This document shows positions 1 to 6,853 of a stretch of 10,379 nucleotides of DNA, piece after piece. Position 1 is the first letter of the stretch; each line of letters begins with the position of its first letter. The notes under the pieces are model-generated. The model was not told the DNA's origin. It did not search any database and saw only the letters and a list, made by a program, of their open reading frames with translations. A program made the translations under genes and the position numbers. Origin of the DNA: Alphaproteobacteria bacterium (GTDB lineage Bacteria > Pseudomonadota > Alphaproteobacteria > UBA6615); assembly GCA_030831135.1 (NCBI GenBank), contig JAURLR010000365.1:1-10379 (forward strand), given 5' to 3'.

Positions 1-35
1 GAGTTTTCGCGTTCCCACCTTACCGTAAGACGGCG

Positions 36-1202
36 TCAGTTTCGTCCGGGAACCGGAGCGGAACTGGCGTCACCAAGGCCCAGCGCGTTTTGCACAGCCG
101 CACTGCCGTATCGCCGGATCGCGGATTCCTTGCGCTGGAGTTCGGCCTGCTTCTGACGCCGTGTTTCCGGATCCGGCGCATTGGCCGCCTCATCCCGCAG
201 TTTGTTGATGGACGCAACCTGTCGTGCAACGAAGGTATCGCCCGCTGTTCCGGATGCGCCTGATGTCCCGGAGGACGCGCTGCCGCCTGTCCCGTAATGG
301 GAGCGTAGACCGGCCGAATCACCCGGATTGCCGTCGGTGCTGACCAGTGCGGCTTCTCCAGCGCTGAGCGGGGCGGTTGCCGGAGTGCCGTTCACCAGAG
401 CGTTGAGGACCGGTGCCACGTTCTCACTAGGCATCACGCTGGAGACCGAAATGTAGAAATTCCCGACCTGCGCCTGGCAGGCAGGAATGCTGATTTCGCA
501 CCCGCTGCTCCCGCCGCTCGTTCCTTCCGACTGGTCGACCAAAGTCTGGATCGCTGGCGGAACAGTGCCGTCAGGTGCGACGATGACGAGCGCGCCGCCG
601 CCGGCTGCGCCGGGACGAAGCGATAAATTGAACTGGCCCTGCCCCGGATCCCTCGGTGCTATCCCATAGAAATGGGTGGTTGCACCCTCGATTGGTGCAG
701 GTGTGCCTGGGCTTGGGATCTGGGGAACCCCTGAAATCGGGAAGGTCGTGATGGGGCTGCCCGCTGAGCCCGTGATGTTCGGGTGCGCGCCGGCAAGCGA
801 GAAGTCGAATGCAGTGAAGGTCTCCTGATTTGCGCCCCCATAGACAAGCGGGGTCTGGATGAATCCGGATTCTGTGAATTCGTCCTCTCCGATGAAAACG
901 AAATCAATATCATTGTCGTCGTCGATAGGGCTCGTGAAATCTCCGCCAAGGTCATTGTCGTCATCGAGCGTCGGCGTCGAACCGGGGATCGGCGAACTGC
1001 CGGGGACGCCGGACAGATTGTTGTCGATGAACGCCCCGACACCGGTCACGAACTGCCCGTTGACCTGTGAGCAGAAGACCGGGTCGTTGGCGTTTCCGGT
1101 ACAGGCATGCACGGTTGTCGGTAACGCCGACAGTGCGAGCAACAGCGGCGCCGCAGCGGCCATCGGCCGGCCGTATTTCAGGAAACCATATCCTTGGGGC
1201 AT
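36..1202 (-). CDS. Secreted acidic protein of unknown function
   Basis: I do not recognise this 388-residue protein. Residues 1-33 form a signal peptide (hydrophobic AAAAPLLLALSALP, then VHA before Cys34). The mature part starts with a Cys34/Cys44 pair that could form a disulfide. An acidic zone follows, in which DDDND occurs twice (residues 80-84 and 94-98), then a beta-rich, Pro/Gly-rich region. A second Cys pair lies at 235/242, a Gly/Ser-rich linker at about 304-321, and a basic helical tail at about 322-370. VHAC loosely resembles a lipobox, but His at -2 is unusual, so SPase I cleavage is more likely. I chose the ATG at 1202 because GGAGAGG lies four bases upstream; a TTG at 1220 overlaps the TGA of the preceding gene and has poorer support. 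The gene follows the TPR-barrel gene in the same operon, so a cargo or partner role is an inference. Confidence 0.8.
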   Translation of the reverse strand: MPQGYGFLKYGRPMAAAAPLLLALSALPTTVHACTGNANDPVFCSQVNGQFVTGVGAFIDNNLSGVPGSSPIPGSTPTLDDDNDLGGDFTSPIDDDNDIDFVFIGEDEFTESGFIQTPLVYGGANQETFTAFDFSLAGAHPNITGSAGSPITTFPISGVPQIPSPGTPAPIEGATTHFYGIAPRDPGQGQFNLSLRPGAAGGGALVIVAPDGTVPPAIQTLVDQSEGTSGGSSGCEISIPACQAQVGNFYISVSSVMPSENVAPVLNALVNGTPATAPLSAGEAALVSTDGNPGDSAGLRSHYGTGGSASSGTSGASGTAGDTFVARQVASINKLRDEAANAPDPETRRQKQAELQRKESAIRRYGSAAVQNALGLGDASSAPVPGRN

Positions 1203-1206
1203 AATT

Positions 1207-1213
1207 CCTCTCC
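1207..1213 (-). promoter_or_regulatory. Ribosome binding site fixing the start at 1202
   Basis: On the minus strand the sequence reads GGAGAGG, then AATT, then ATG at 1202. The site begins just past the end of the upstream gene (its TGA occupies 1217-1219), so the two genes are probably co-transcribed and translated in close sequence. It favours ATG 1202 over the TTG at 1220. Confidence 0.7.
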
Positions 1214-1216
1214 GGT

Positions 1217-2773
1217 TCAAAAGCGCGCTGTCACGCCGATCTGGATGTCTTTCTGGTCATAGGTGAACAGGACCAGGTTCGAGTTCGCATTGGTGCGGGA
1301 CGCCCGGGCGTAGACCGTGAACATCTCGTTGATCGGCCGGGTCAGGCCGGCCGAGTAGGTCGTGACCGCGTCTTCGCGGCGAAAGGCGAAGGCGGTCGCG
1401 CCCGGCGGTGTTGTCGGTGCCAGGCTGTTCAGGTTCTTGAAGTCGTAATTGGTCCGCGAAAACCCGAGACTGCCGACAATATCCCATGGCAGCTTGGTGC
1501 GGCCTTTCAGGGAGTAACTGTGGGCGTTGAAATCGTAGTCACTGCCCACCGCGCTGTTGTTGATCAGGGCGGTCCCGAACGAGAGATCTGAATCGAGCCC
1601 CGGGAAGGCGAAGGTCACGTTGCCGCCGACCGTGTGGCGCTTGGAATCGCGATCCAGCACCCCCGGCGTGACCGTGGGCGAGGGCAGGTTGATTTTCTGG
1701 CTGCTCGCAAAGCCACTGACCTTCAGCACGTCGTTGACCTGATACTCGAGGCTCGGACTGATCCCGACGGTATTCTGCAGCTTGTTACCGTCGACCCGGA
1801 CATGGGTGAGGCTTCCCGCCAGCGCGGCGAGCAGCCGCGGGGTAACCTTTTGTTCGTAGCGGGCGAAGACGTTGATTGTGTCGGAATCATTGCCCGAGAT
1901 GTCGCGATAATTCGTCCGGTTTGCCACGCCGCCCACAATCACGGCCTTGTCGGCTGCGATGTTCCGGCGATATTGCCCGCCCGCCGTGAGCTGGATATAG
2001 CGGGAATCGGTGCGGGTGATTTCGGCCGGGCGTAGAATCCCTTCGCTCAGTGCGATGACATTGCTGTTGCGGCCAATCGCGAGCGAACCGAACACATCCC
2101 ATGGTTTTTTCGTGGTTGCCGGCCGGAGCGCGCGCAGGAAATCAAGATGCGCCTTCATGGTCGTCGACAGCGCGCCGCCCTGGGGGTTTTGCGCGACGGC
2201 GTCCAGGAGTTCATTCTGGCGAATGGAGTCACGTTTCGCGGCAGCCTGGGCTGCGTTGAAGAAATCGACCGAAGCCTGCAACTTGGGATCGAGACCTATC
2301 GCTTCGGCAAACGCTGCATTCGCCTTCGCATCATTCCCGAGGAAACTCTCGCCGCGACCGATCAGCTCGCTTGTCTTTGCGGAATCCGGGTTGGCGACTT
2401 TGTAGGATGTCAGGGCCGTGATCGCGGGAGTTGGCTGTCCACTGCCCAGCAAGGCCCAGCCATATTCGAAATCCATCTCCGCATTCGTGACCTCGGCTTG
2501 GCGCGCCAGTTCGATCTGTCCCAGCGCTTCCCTGTGCAAACCAAGTCGGTTCAGGGCCACACCCTGGAAGAACTGCGCTTCGGCGTCTTTCGGGTCTGCA
2601 ATGGAGGCGGACAGGAATTTTCCCAGCGCTTCCTGCCATTGTGAATTCTGGAGTTCGACGATGCCTTCATCGATCAGTGCCGATGATTCCGGTGACGCGG
2701 ATGCCGGCGCAAGACCTGCAGAATAGCCCAGAACCAAGCCGCCGATGGCAGCCGCGGTGAGAGCTCTATGAAT
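1217..2773 (-). CDS. TPR-domain outer-membrane beta-barrel protein (Slam-like architecture)
   Basis: This is a large outer-membrane protein, about 518 residues as drawn. Roughly residues 32-197 are helical TPR-type repeats (for example EALGKFLSASIADPKDAEAQ), facing the periplasm by analogy. From about residue 224 alternating beta strands run to the end. The barrel opens with GRNSNV and closes with a strand ending in Phe, the usual BAM recognition signal. TPR plus barrel is the layout of DUF560/Slam surface-protein exporters and of other TPR porins; membership of DUF560 is inferred, not proven. The start is uncertain. The frame upstream of a TTG at 2737 encodes a good signal-peptide n-region and core (KRSIHRALTAAAIGG), but contains no ATG, GTG or TTG. 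I extended it to an in-frame ATT at 2773; the TTG at 2737 gives a signal peptide without basic residues. The gene heads an operon with the secreted protein downstream. Confidence 0.8.
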   Translation of the reverse strand: MHRALTAAAIGGLVLGYSAGLAPASASPESSALIDEGIVELQNSQWQEALGKFLSASIADPKDAEAQFFQGVALNRLGLHREALGQIELARQAEVTNAEMDFEYGWALLGSGQPTPAITALTSYKVANPDSAKTSELIGRGESFLGNDAKANAAFAEAIGLDPKLQASVDFFNAAQAAAKRDSIRQNELLDAVAQNPQGGALSTTMKAHLDFLRALRPATTKKPWDVFGSLAIGRNSNVIALSEGILRPAEITRTDSRYIQLTAGGQYRRNIAADKAVIVGGVANRTNYRDISGNDSDTINVFARYEQKVTPRLLAALAGSLTHVRVDGNKLQNTVGISPSLEYQVNDVLKVSGFASSQKINLPSPTVTPGVLDRDSKRHTVGGNVTFAFPGLDSDLSFGTALINNSAVGSDYDFNAHSYSLKGRTKLPWDIVGSLGFSRTNYDFKNLNSLAPTTPPGATAFAFRREDAVTTYSAGLTRPINEMFTVYARASRTNANSNLVLFTYDQKDIQIGVTARF

Positions 2774-2890
2774 TGAGCGCTTATATCCCCCTCTGGATGA
2801 TCTGGTACAGTGAGATGATTTCCAGCCCCTGATAGCATCAAACTACCAAAAAACAGGCCTTTATCCTATCAAATGTTTTGGGGGATGGTC

Positions 2891-2913
2891 GTCCGTCATG
2901 TGACGGACTTTTT
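2891..2913 (+). terminator. Hairpin plus T-run between divergent genes (terminator or attenuator)
   Basis: GTCCGTCA and TGACGGAC are perfect 8-base inverted arms around TG (stem of seven with an ATGT loop), immediately followed by TTTTT. This is an intrinsic-terminator shape for plus-strand transcription. No plus-strand gene ends here, so it could attenuate the leader of the gene starting at 2977 or end a short untranslated transcript. The palindrome could instead be an operator for either divergent gene. Confidence 0.45.
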
Positions 2914-2976
2914 CGTTATTTGTGGTGTTTACCATTCTCCTTTGTTCTGAATTGAAATCATTCCCGGGTTCCATCC

Positions 2977-4335
2977 ATGGCTGAACGGCTTTGGCAGCAT
3001 TTGGAAAGCCATCTCTACCGCCGTGTTGATGGTGCGTCGCTGGCCGTGTTTCGCATCGCATTCGGCGCGTTGATGCTTTGGGACGTCTGGAAGTATTTCG
3101 CCTATGACTGGATCGGGCTGATGTATGTCACGCCCCGTTTCCATTTTACCTATTTCGGTTTTGGCTGGGTGGAACCCTGGCCCGGCAACCTGATGTACGT
3201 GCATTTCGCGGTGATGGGGGTGCTGGCCTTTCTGATCATGATCGGCCTGTTCTATCGCGTTGCGATGGTGCTGTTTCTCGTGGCGTTTACCCACGCCTTC
3301 CTAATCGATCAGGTCGAATACCTCAATCATTTCTATCTGGTCATCCTGCTCAGCATTCTGATGGTGTTCGTGCCTGCGAACCGCGTCTATGCACTTGACC
3401 CCCTGATCTGGCGTCGGGCCAGGCCGCGCCAGACACATGTGTATGCGTGGAATCTCTGGATTGTACGTATTCAGATGGAAATCATGCTTATCTTTGCAGG
3501 GATCGTGAAAATCAACCCGGATTGGCTGCAACTGCAGCCACTTGAGATGTGGCTGGCCCAACGCACCCATGTTTTCCTGATCGGGCCTTATCTGACCGAA
3601 ACATGGGTTGTCGCCTTGGGGGCGTACGGCGTTATCCTGCTCCACGTGGTGGGCGCACCCTTGCTGCTCTACCAGCGTACGCGTCTTGCCGTATTTGTGC
3701 TGTATGCCCTGTTTCATCTGGCCAATCATCTGTTTTTCAATATCGGAATCTTCCCCTGGCTGACGCTTGCAGGGACAACCCTGTTTTTTGCCGACGACTG
3801 GCCGCGCAAACTGTTTTCAGGGCGCGAGAGCCCTGCTGCGAAGGTCCCGGCGAGACTGCCCGGTCCGGCCTTGCGTCGCTCCGTGATCGTGCTGCTCGGA
3901 GTCTGGGTGGCGTCCCAGATCCTGATCCCATTGCGACACCACCTTTATGCCGGTGATACCAGCTGGACTGAACAAGGCCACCGCTTTGCCTGGCAAATGA
4001 AGCTGCGCGACAAGCGGTCCCGGGCGGCGTTTGTGGTTGTGGACCCGTCCAGTGGCGAAATATGGAATGTCGATATGCGGCATTTCCTGACGACACGGCA
4101 GATCATCCGGATGTCAAACCGTCCCGACATGATCCTGCAATTTGCCCACCATCTGGCCGCGCGCTGGCAAGCCGAGCGTGGTGGTGTTGCTCCGGCGGTC
4201 TATGCCGAGGTCTGGACGTCGTTGAACGGGCGCCCCTATCAACTGAGCATTGATCCGGCGCGAAATCTGGCCGCCGTACCGCGAAGCCTGGACCCGGCGG
4301 ACTGGATCATGCCATTGCACACCAAATTGCCCTGA
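2977..4335 (+). CDS. HTTM / vitamin K-dependent gamma-carboxylase-like membrane protein
   Basis: This 452-residue protein matches the bacterial VKGC-like (HTTM domain) family over its full length. The N-terminal part (about 1-280) has several membrane helices and the family signatures YLNHFYLV (115-122), AGIVKINPDW (174-183) and FHLANHLFFNIGIFPW (246-261). Lys178 in the second motif aligns by eye with the lysine proposed as catalytic base in human GGCX (Lys218). A hydrophobic segment near 302-319 leads to the family's C-terminal domain (WTEQGHRFAWQMKLR, 330-344, then RPDMI and SLNGR). In animals the enzyme converts Glu to gamma-carboxyglutamate using vitamin K hydroquinone; the substrates of bacterial homologues are generally unknown. 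The ATG is the first after an in-frame TGA at 2953 and has no clear SD, so weak or leaderless initiation is possible. The amidase gene follows after about 70 bases. Confidence 0.9.
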   Translation: MAERLWQHLESHLYRRVDGASLAVFRIAFGALMLWDVWKYFAYDWIGLMYVTPRFHFTYFGFGWVEPWPGNLMYVHFAVMGVLAFLIMIGLFYRVAMVLFLVAFTHAFLIDQVEYLNHFYLVILLSILMVFVPANRVYALDPLIWRRARPRQTHVYAWNLWIVRIQMEIMLIFAGIVKINPDWLQLQPLEMWLAQRTHVFLIGPYLTETWVVALGAYGVILLHVVGAPLLLYQRTRLAVFVLYALFHLANHLFFNIGIFPWLTLAGTTLFFADDWPRKLFSGRESPAAKVPARLPGPALRRSVIVLLGVWVASQILIPLRHHLYAGDTSWTEQGHRFAWQMKLRDKRSRAAFVVVDPSSGEIWNVDMRHFLTTRQIIRMSNRPDMILQFAHHLAARWQAERGGVAPAVYAEVWTSLNGRPYQLSIDPARNLAAVPRSLDPADWIMPLHTKLP

Positions 4336-4395
4336 TTCCCTCTTCTGCCTCTGGATTTTTGTCGGCGCTGCGGACATCATCAGGGGAGTTGCAGC

Positions 4396-4401
4396 AAGGG
4401 A
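4396..4401 (+). promoter_or_regulatory. Ribosome binding site of the amidase gene
   Basis: AAGGGA precedes three consecutive in-frame ATG codons at 4404, 4407 and 4410, with spacings of about 2, 5 and 8 bases. It argues for a start here and against the TTG at 4359, which has no SD. Which of the three ATGs is used cannot be decided by eye. Confidence 0.55.
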
Positions 4402-4403
4402 AC

Positions 4404-6728
4404 ATGATGATGGGACGTTCACAGAAATTCGACGTGGTTGAAGCTTCGATTCACGATCTGCACGAGGCCATTCGAGCCGGTCAGACGACCCTTGTTGAGG
4501 TGGTGCAGCAATATATCGACCGCGCCAAAGCCTATAACGGTGTGGCCAGCATGTTGGTCACCGAGGACGGGCTACCGGTTCCCGAAGTGCCGGGCGTTGT
4601 GCGCGCCGGTGCGCCGCTGAAATTTCCCACCGATACCGTCAAGGCTTCGGAAGTCCTGCCGGATCTCGACACGTACAAGGGCCCACCGCTTGAGTTCGGG
4701 CGGATGGAGGCCACGGCGTCCAAGCCGGATGTGCAGCAGCAGTTCGGGATGGTCGCGGGTATTCCCAAGGCGGGGCAGGTCAACGCGCTCTCGACCCTGA
4801 ACATTCGTGGTGAGCGGTCGGTCACCTGTTGGGGAGATTACGATCGGCACCCCTCCGAAGGGCCACTTCCCGCGGGCGCGCCGCCGGTCTGCGAGATGTT
4901 CCGGCAGTTCCCCGATGCGCTGGAACGCGCCGCCGAACTCGATGCCGAATACGGCTCCGACCCGGACCTCGAAGCCCTGCCGATGTATGGCGTGACCTTC
5001 TCGTTCAAGGATCCGTTCGACACCATTGATATGCGTTCGACGGGGGGCGCGGATGCCGCCTATGACAATGATTTCCCGGCGCGCGACCATGTGCTTGTGG
5101 AGCAACTCCGGGCCAAGGGTGCGATCATTTTCGCCAAGGCGATCAACACCGAATACAATGGCCGGGCCGGTGACCCGGGCGGGCGCAACCACCCCGACAA
5201 GGTGTTGCCCTCGACGCTGGGATATCAGCGCGCGACCTGGGGGGGCAATCCGTCGAACCCTTATGACACCACCCGCGCGGCCTCGCTGGGGTCGAGCTCC
5301 GGTTCGGCGCTTTCGGTCAGCACCAATATGGTGATGGCAAGTCTGGGCGAGGAAACCCGCGCCTCGTGTCGCGGTCCTTCGAACCACAATGCCGTCGCGC
5401 TGATCCTGCCCCACAAATCCATGATCGGGTTTGATGGTGGTGCCATCGGTGCGGATATCTACTGTGACCGGTCGGGCGTGCACGGAAAATCCTTGCCCGA
5501 TTGCGCGAAGATCCTCGATGCGCTGAAGGACCCCGAAGACGGGTATTATGATCCGCGCGATCCCTACACCACGGTGCCGCGATCCTCTGTGTTGTCGACG
5601 CCCTATGCGTCTCACCTGTCGGGAGATGGCTCGGATGGCGCACTCAAGGGGATTCGTCTCGGTGTGGTGCGCGAATCCATGGTCTATCCGAAGGACTCGA
5701 TTACCGAAAAGCCGATCGTCGATGCCGCCACGGTAGAGATCAAACAGGTGCTCGGGGCGCAACTGGGTGCGACCCTCGTTGAATCCGGTGATCCACTCTG
5801 GACGCCCGATCCCGATCTGGAACAGATGGGGACCGATTTCCGCAAGGCCCTGACGAAACTCATTCCGGTGTTCATGCCCGATATCCTGTTTCGTCTTGGC
5901 GCCGATGGCACACCGCTGTTCAAGGAATTCGAGGACGCGATCAAACCGACCGAGTTTGTTCCCGGCAAGGTGTTCGGGAACGGCACGATGGATTCCATCG
6001 ATTACTGCGTGGCGCTGGCCGAAGGTGCGATTGCAGCGCCGTCTAATCTGGATATCGCGACGATCCAGCACCAGCATCTGGCCAATACCTTCCGCTTCCA
6101 TATCAGCCAGTACCTGATGCGCCGTGCGGCAGACTGGAAGGCGGCGGGCTTTCATGAGGCCCTCGACAACTGGGCGGAACTCAATGCGCGCTCGAAGTTC
6201 TGGGGCGATGACCAGCGCAGCGCGTTCAAGAACTGGGAGGAGACCTCTGACCCGCGCAATGCGCTGGGTGGGCGCCAGGGGGTCAACGAGCGGATCATGC
6301 TGCGTGAAATGCTGCGCCGGGTCGATATGATGGTTCTGATCGAGAACCGGCTCGATGCATTCGTACGCCTGCACACGCCCTGGCCGCCGGGGATCATCGG
6401 CGGGCCGCTGCAGCATGAGATATCGAACAATCTACGACCCGAAAGTCTCTATGGGCCGAATGCCGGACTGACGGAAATTCTGGTCCCGGCGGGTTATGTC
6501 ACCACGGCCTATGATCCGGTCCACAAGCTGAACGCGGACGGGACAAAATATGTCTCTGCGCCGTCGCGCACGCCAACGGAAATTGATGCCCCGGGCCTGC
6601 CGTTTTCGCTGGTCTTCCGTTCGGAGCCGGGCACCGAAGACAGTCTTCTGGAGATTGCCTCGACCTATGAATTGGCCTCCCGCCGCCGGGTGTCGCCGCC
6701 GGATTTCGGACCGCTCCAAAGCGCATAG
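4404..6728 (+). CDS. Large amidase-signature family hydrolase
   Basis: About 774 residues from ATG 4404. Amidase-signature enzymes hydrolyse amide bonds with a Ser-cisSer-Lys triad, and all three can be placed: Lys202 in FSFKDPFDT, Ser297 in LGSSSGSA and Ser321 in ETRASCRGPS. The Ser297-Ser321 spacing of 24 equals that in FAAH. The N-terminal helices (IHDLHEAIRAG) are also typical. Two things are unusual. The protein is much longer than the usual 450-550 residues, with extra sequence at about 50-165 before the lysine motif and a long C-terminal part. The usual Gly-Gly before the nucleophile, which shapes the oxyanion hole, is replaced by Arg-Ala. No signal peptide is visible, so it is probably cytoplasmic. 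The substrate is unknown. The downstream flavin monooxygenase gene suggests degradation of an N-containing compound, but this is inference. Confidence 0.9.
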   Translation: MMMGRSQKFDVVEASIHDLHEAIRAGQTTLVEVVQQYIDRAKAYNGVASMLVTEDGLPVPEVPGVVRAGAPLKFPTDTVKASEVLPDLDTYKGPPLEFGRMEATASKPDVQQQFGMVAGIPKAGQVNALSTLNIRGERSVTCWGDYDRHPSEGPLPAGAPPVCEMFRQFPDALERAAELDAEYGSDPDLEALPMYGVTFSFKDPFDTIDMRSTGGADAAYDNDFPARDHVLVEQLRAKGAIIFAKAINTEYNGRAGDPGGRNHPDKVLPSTLGYQRATWGGNPSNPYDTTRAASLGSSSGSALSVSTNMVMASLGEETRASCRGPSNHNAVALILPHKSMIGFDGGAIGADIYCDRSGVHGKSLPDCAKILDALKDPEDGYYDPRDPYTTVPRSSVLSTPYASHLSGDGSDGALKGIRLGVVRESMVYPKDSITEKPIVDAATVEIKQVLGAQLGATLVESGDPLWTPDPDLEQMGTDFRKALTKLIPVFMPDILFRLGADGTPLFKEFEDAIKPTEFVPGKVFGNGTMDSIDYCVALAEGAIAAPSNLDIATIQHQHLANTFRFHISQYLMRRAADWKAAGFHEALDNWAELNARSKFWGDDQRSAFKNWEETSDPRNALGGRQGVNERIMLREMLRRVDMMVLIENRLDAFVRLHTPWPPGIIGGPLQHEISNNLRPESLYGPNAGLTEILVPAGYVTTAYDPVHKLNADGTKYVSAPSRTPTEIDAPGLPFSLVFRSEPGTEDSLLEIASTYELASRRRVSPPDFGPLQSA

Positions 6729-6750
6729 GCCTCGGAAATCCGGTTGTTTT
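6699..6750 (+). terminator. Probable intrinsic terminator overlapping the amidase stop
   Basis: CCGGATTTC (6699-6707) and GAAATCCGG (6735-6743) are perfect 9-base complementary arms, followed by TTGTTTT. The upstream arm lies inside the last codons of the amidase gene and the loop, containing the stop, is 27 bases. The long loop lowers confidence. If real, it separates amidase transcription from the monooxygenase gene. Confidence 0.4.
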
Positions 6751-6788
6751 GCGACTGGGAATGATTGTTGTGCCATGGTGTGGCTGGT

Positions 6789-6816
6789 TTGACCTGCCGT
6801 ATGGAGGGCCTATCTG
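6789..6816 (+). promoter_or_regulatory. Candidate sigma70-type promoter for the monooxygenase gene
   Basis: TTGACC (6789-6794) matches five of six bases of the -35 consensus. After a 16-base spacer comes TATCTG, a weak -10. Predicted transcription start is near 6823, about 30 bases before ATG 6854. It lies just after the terminator-like stem, consistent with independent transcription, but the -10 is poor. Confidence 0.3.
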
Positions 6817-6853
6817 GCAGAGTGCACCGATCTGAACGGGAAAGATTTTGACG

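Noticed and set aside
1..35. Small palindrome (CTTAC/GTAAG) after the stop of the secreted-protein gene
   Set aside because: The five-base arms around a single base cannot form a stable hairpin and no T-run follows on the minus strand, so it is not supported as a terminator.
1100..1110. Possible lipoprotein signal (VHAC) in the secreted protein
   Set aside because: His at the -2 position is atypical, and VHA before Cys34 fits SPase I; Cys34 can pair with Cys44. It is kept only as a minor alternative.
2861..2935. A 24-residue minus-strand frame upstream of the TPR-barrel gene, preceded by AAAGGAGA
   Set aside because: The AGGAG lies only one base before the ATG, too close for normal initiation, and the peptide shows no leader-peptide feature. 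The hairpin inside it better explains local sequence structure.
4572..6416. A 614-codon open frame on the minus strand, antisense to the amidase gene
   Set aside because: Its translation is rich in Arg, His and Gly with no recognisable domain, while the plus strand has a clear enzyme with catalytic motifs. Long antisense frames are expected in GC-rich coding DNA.
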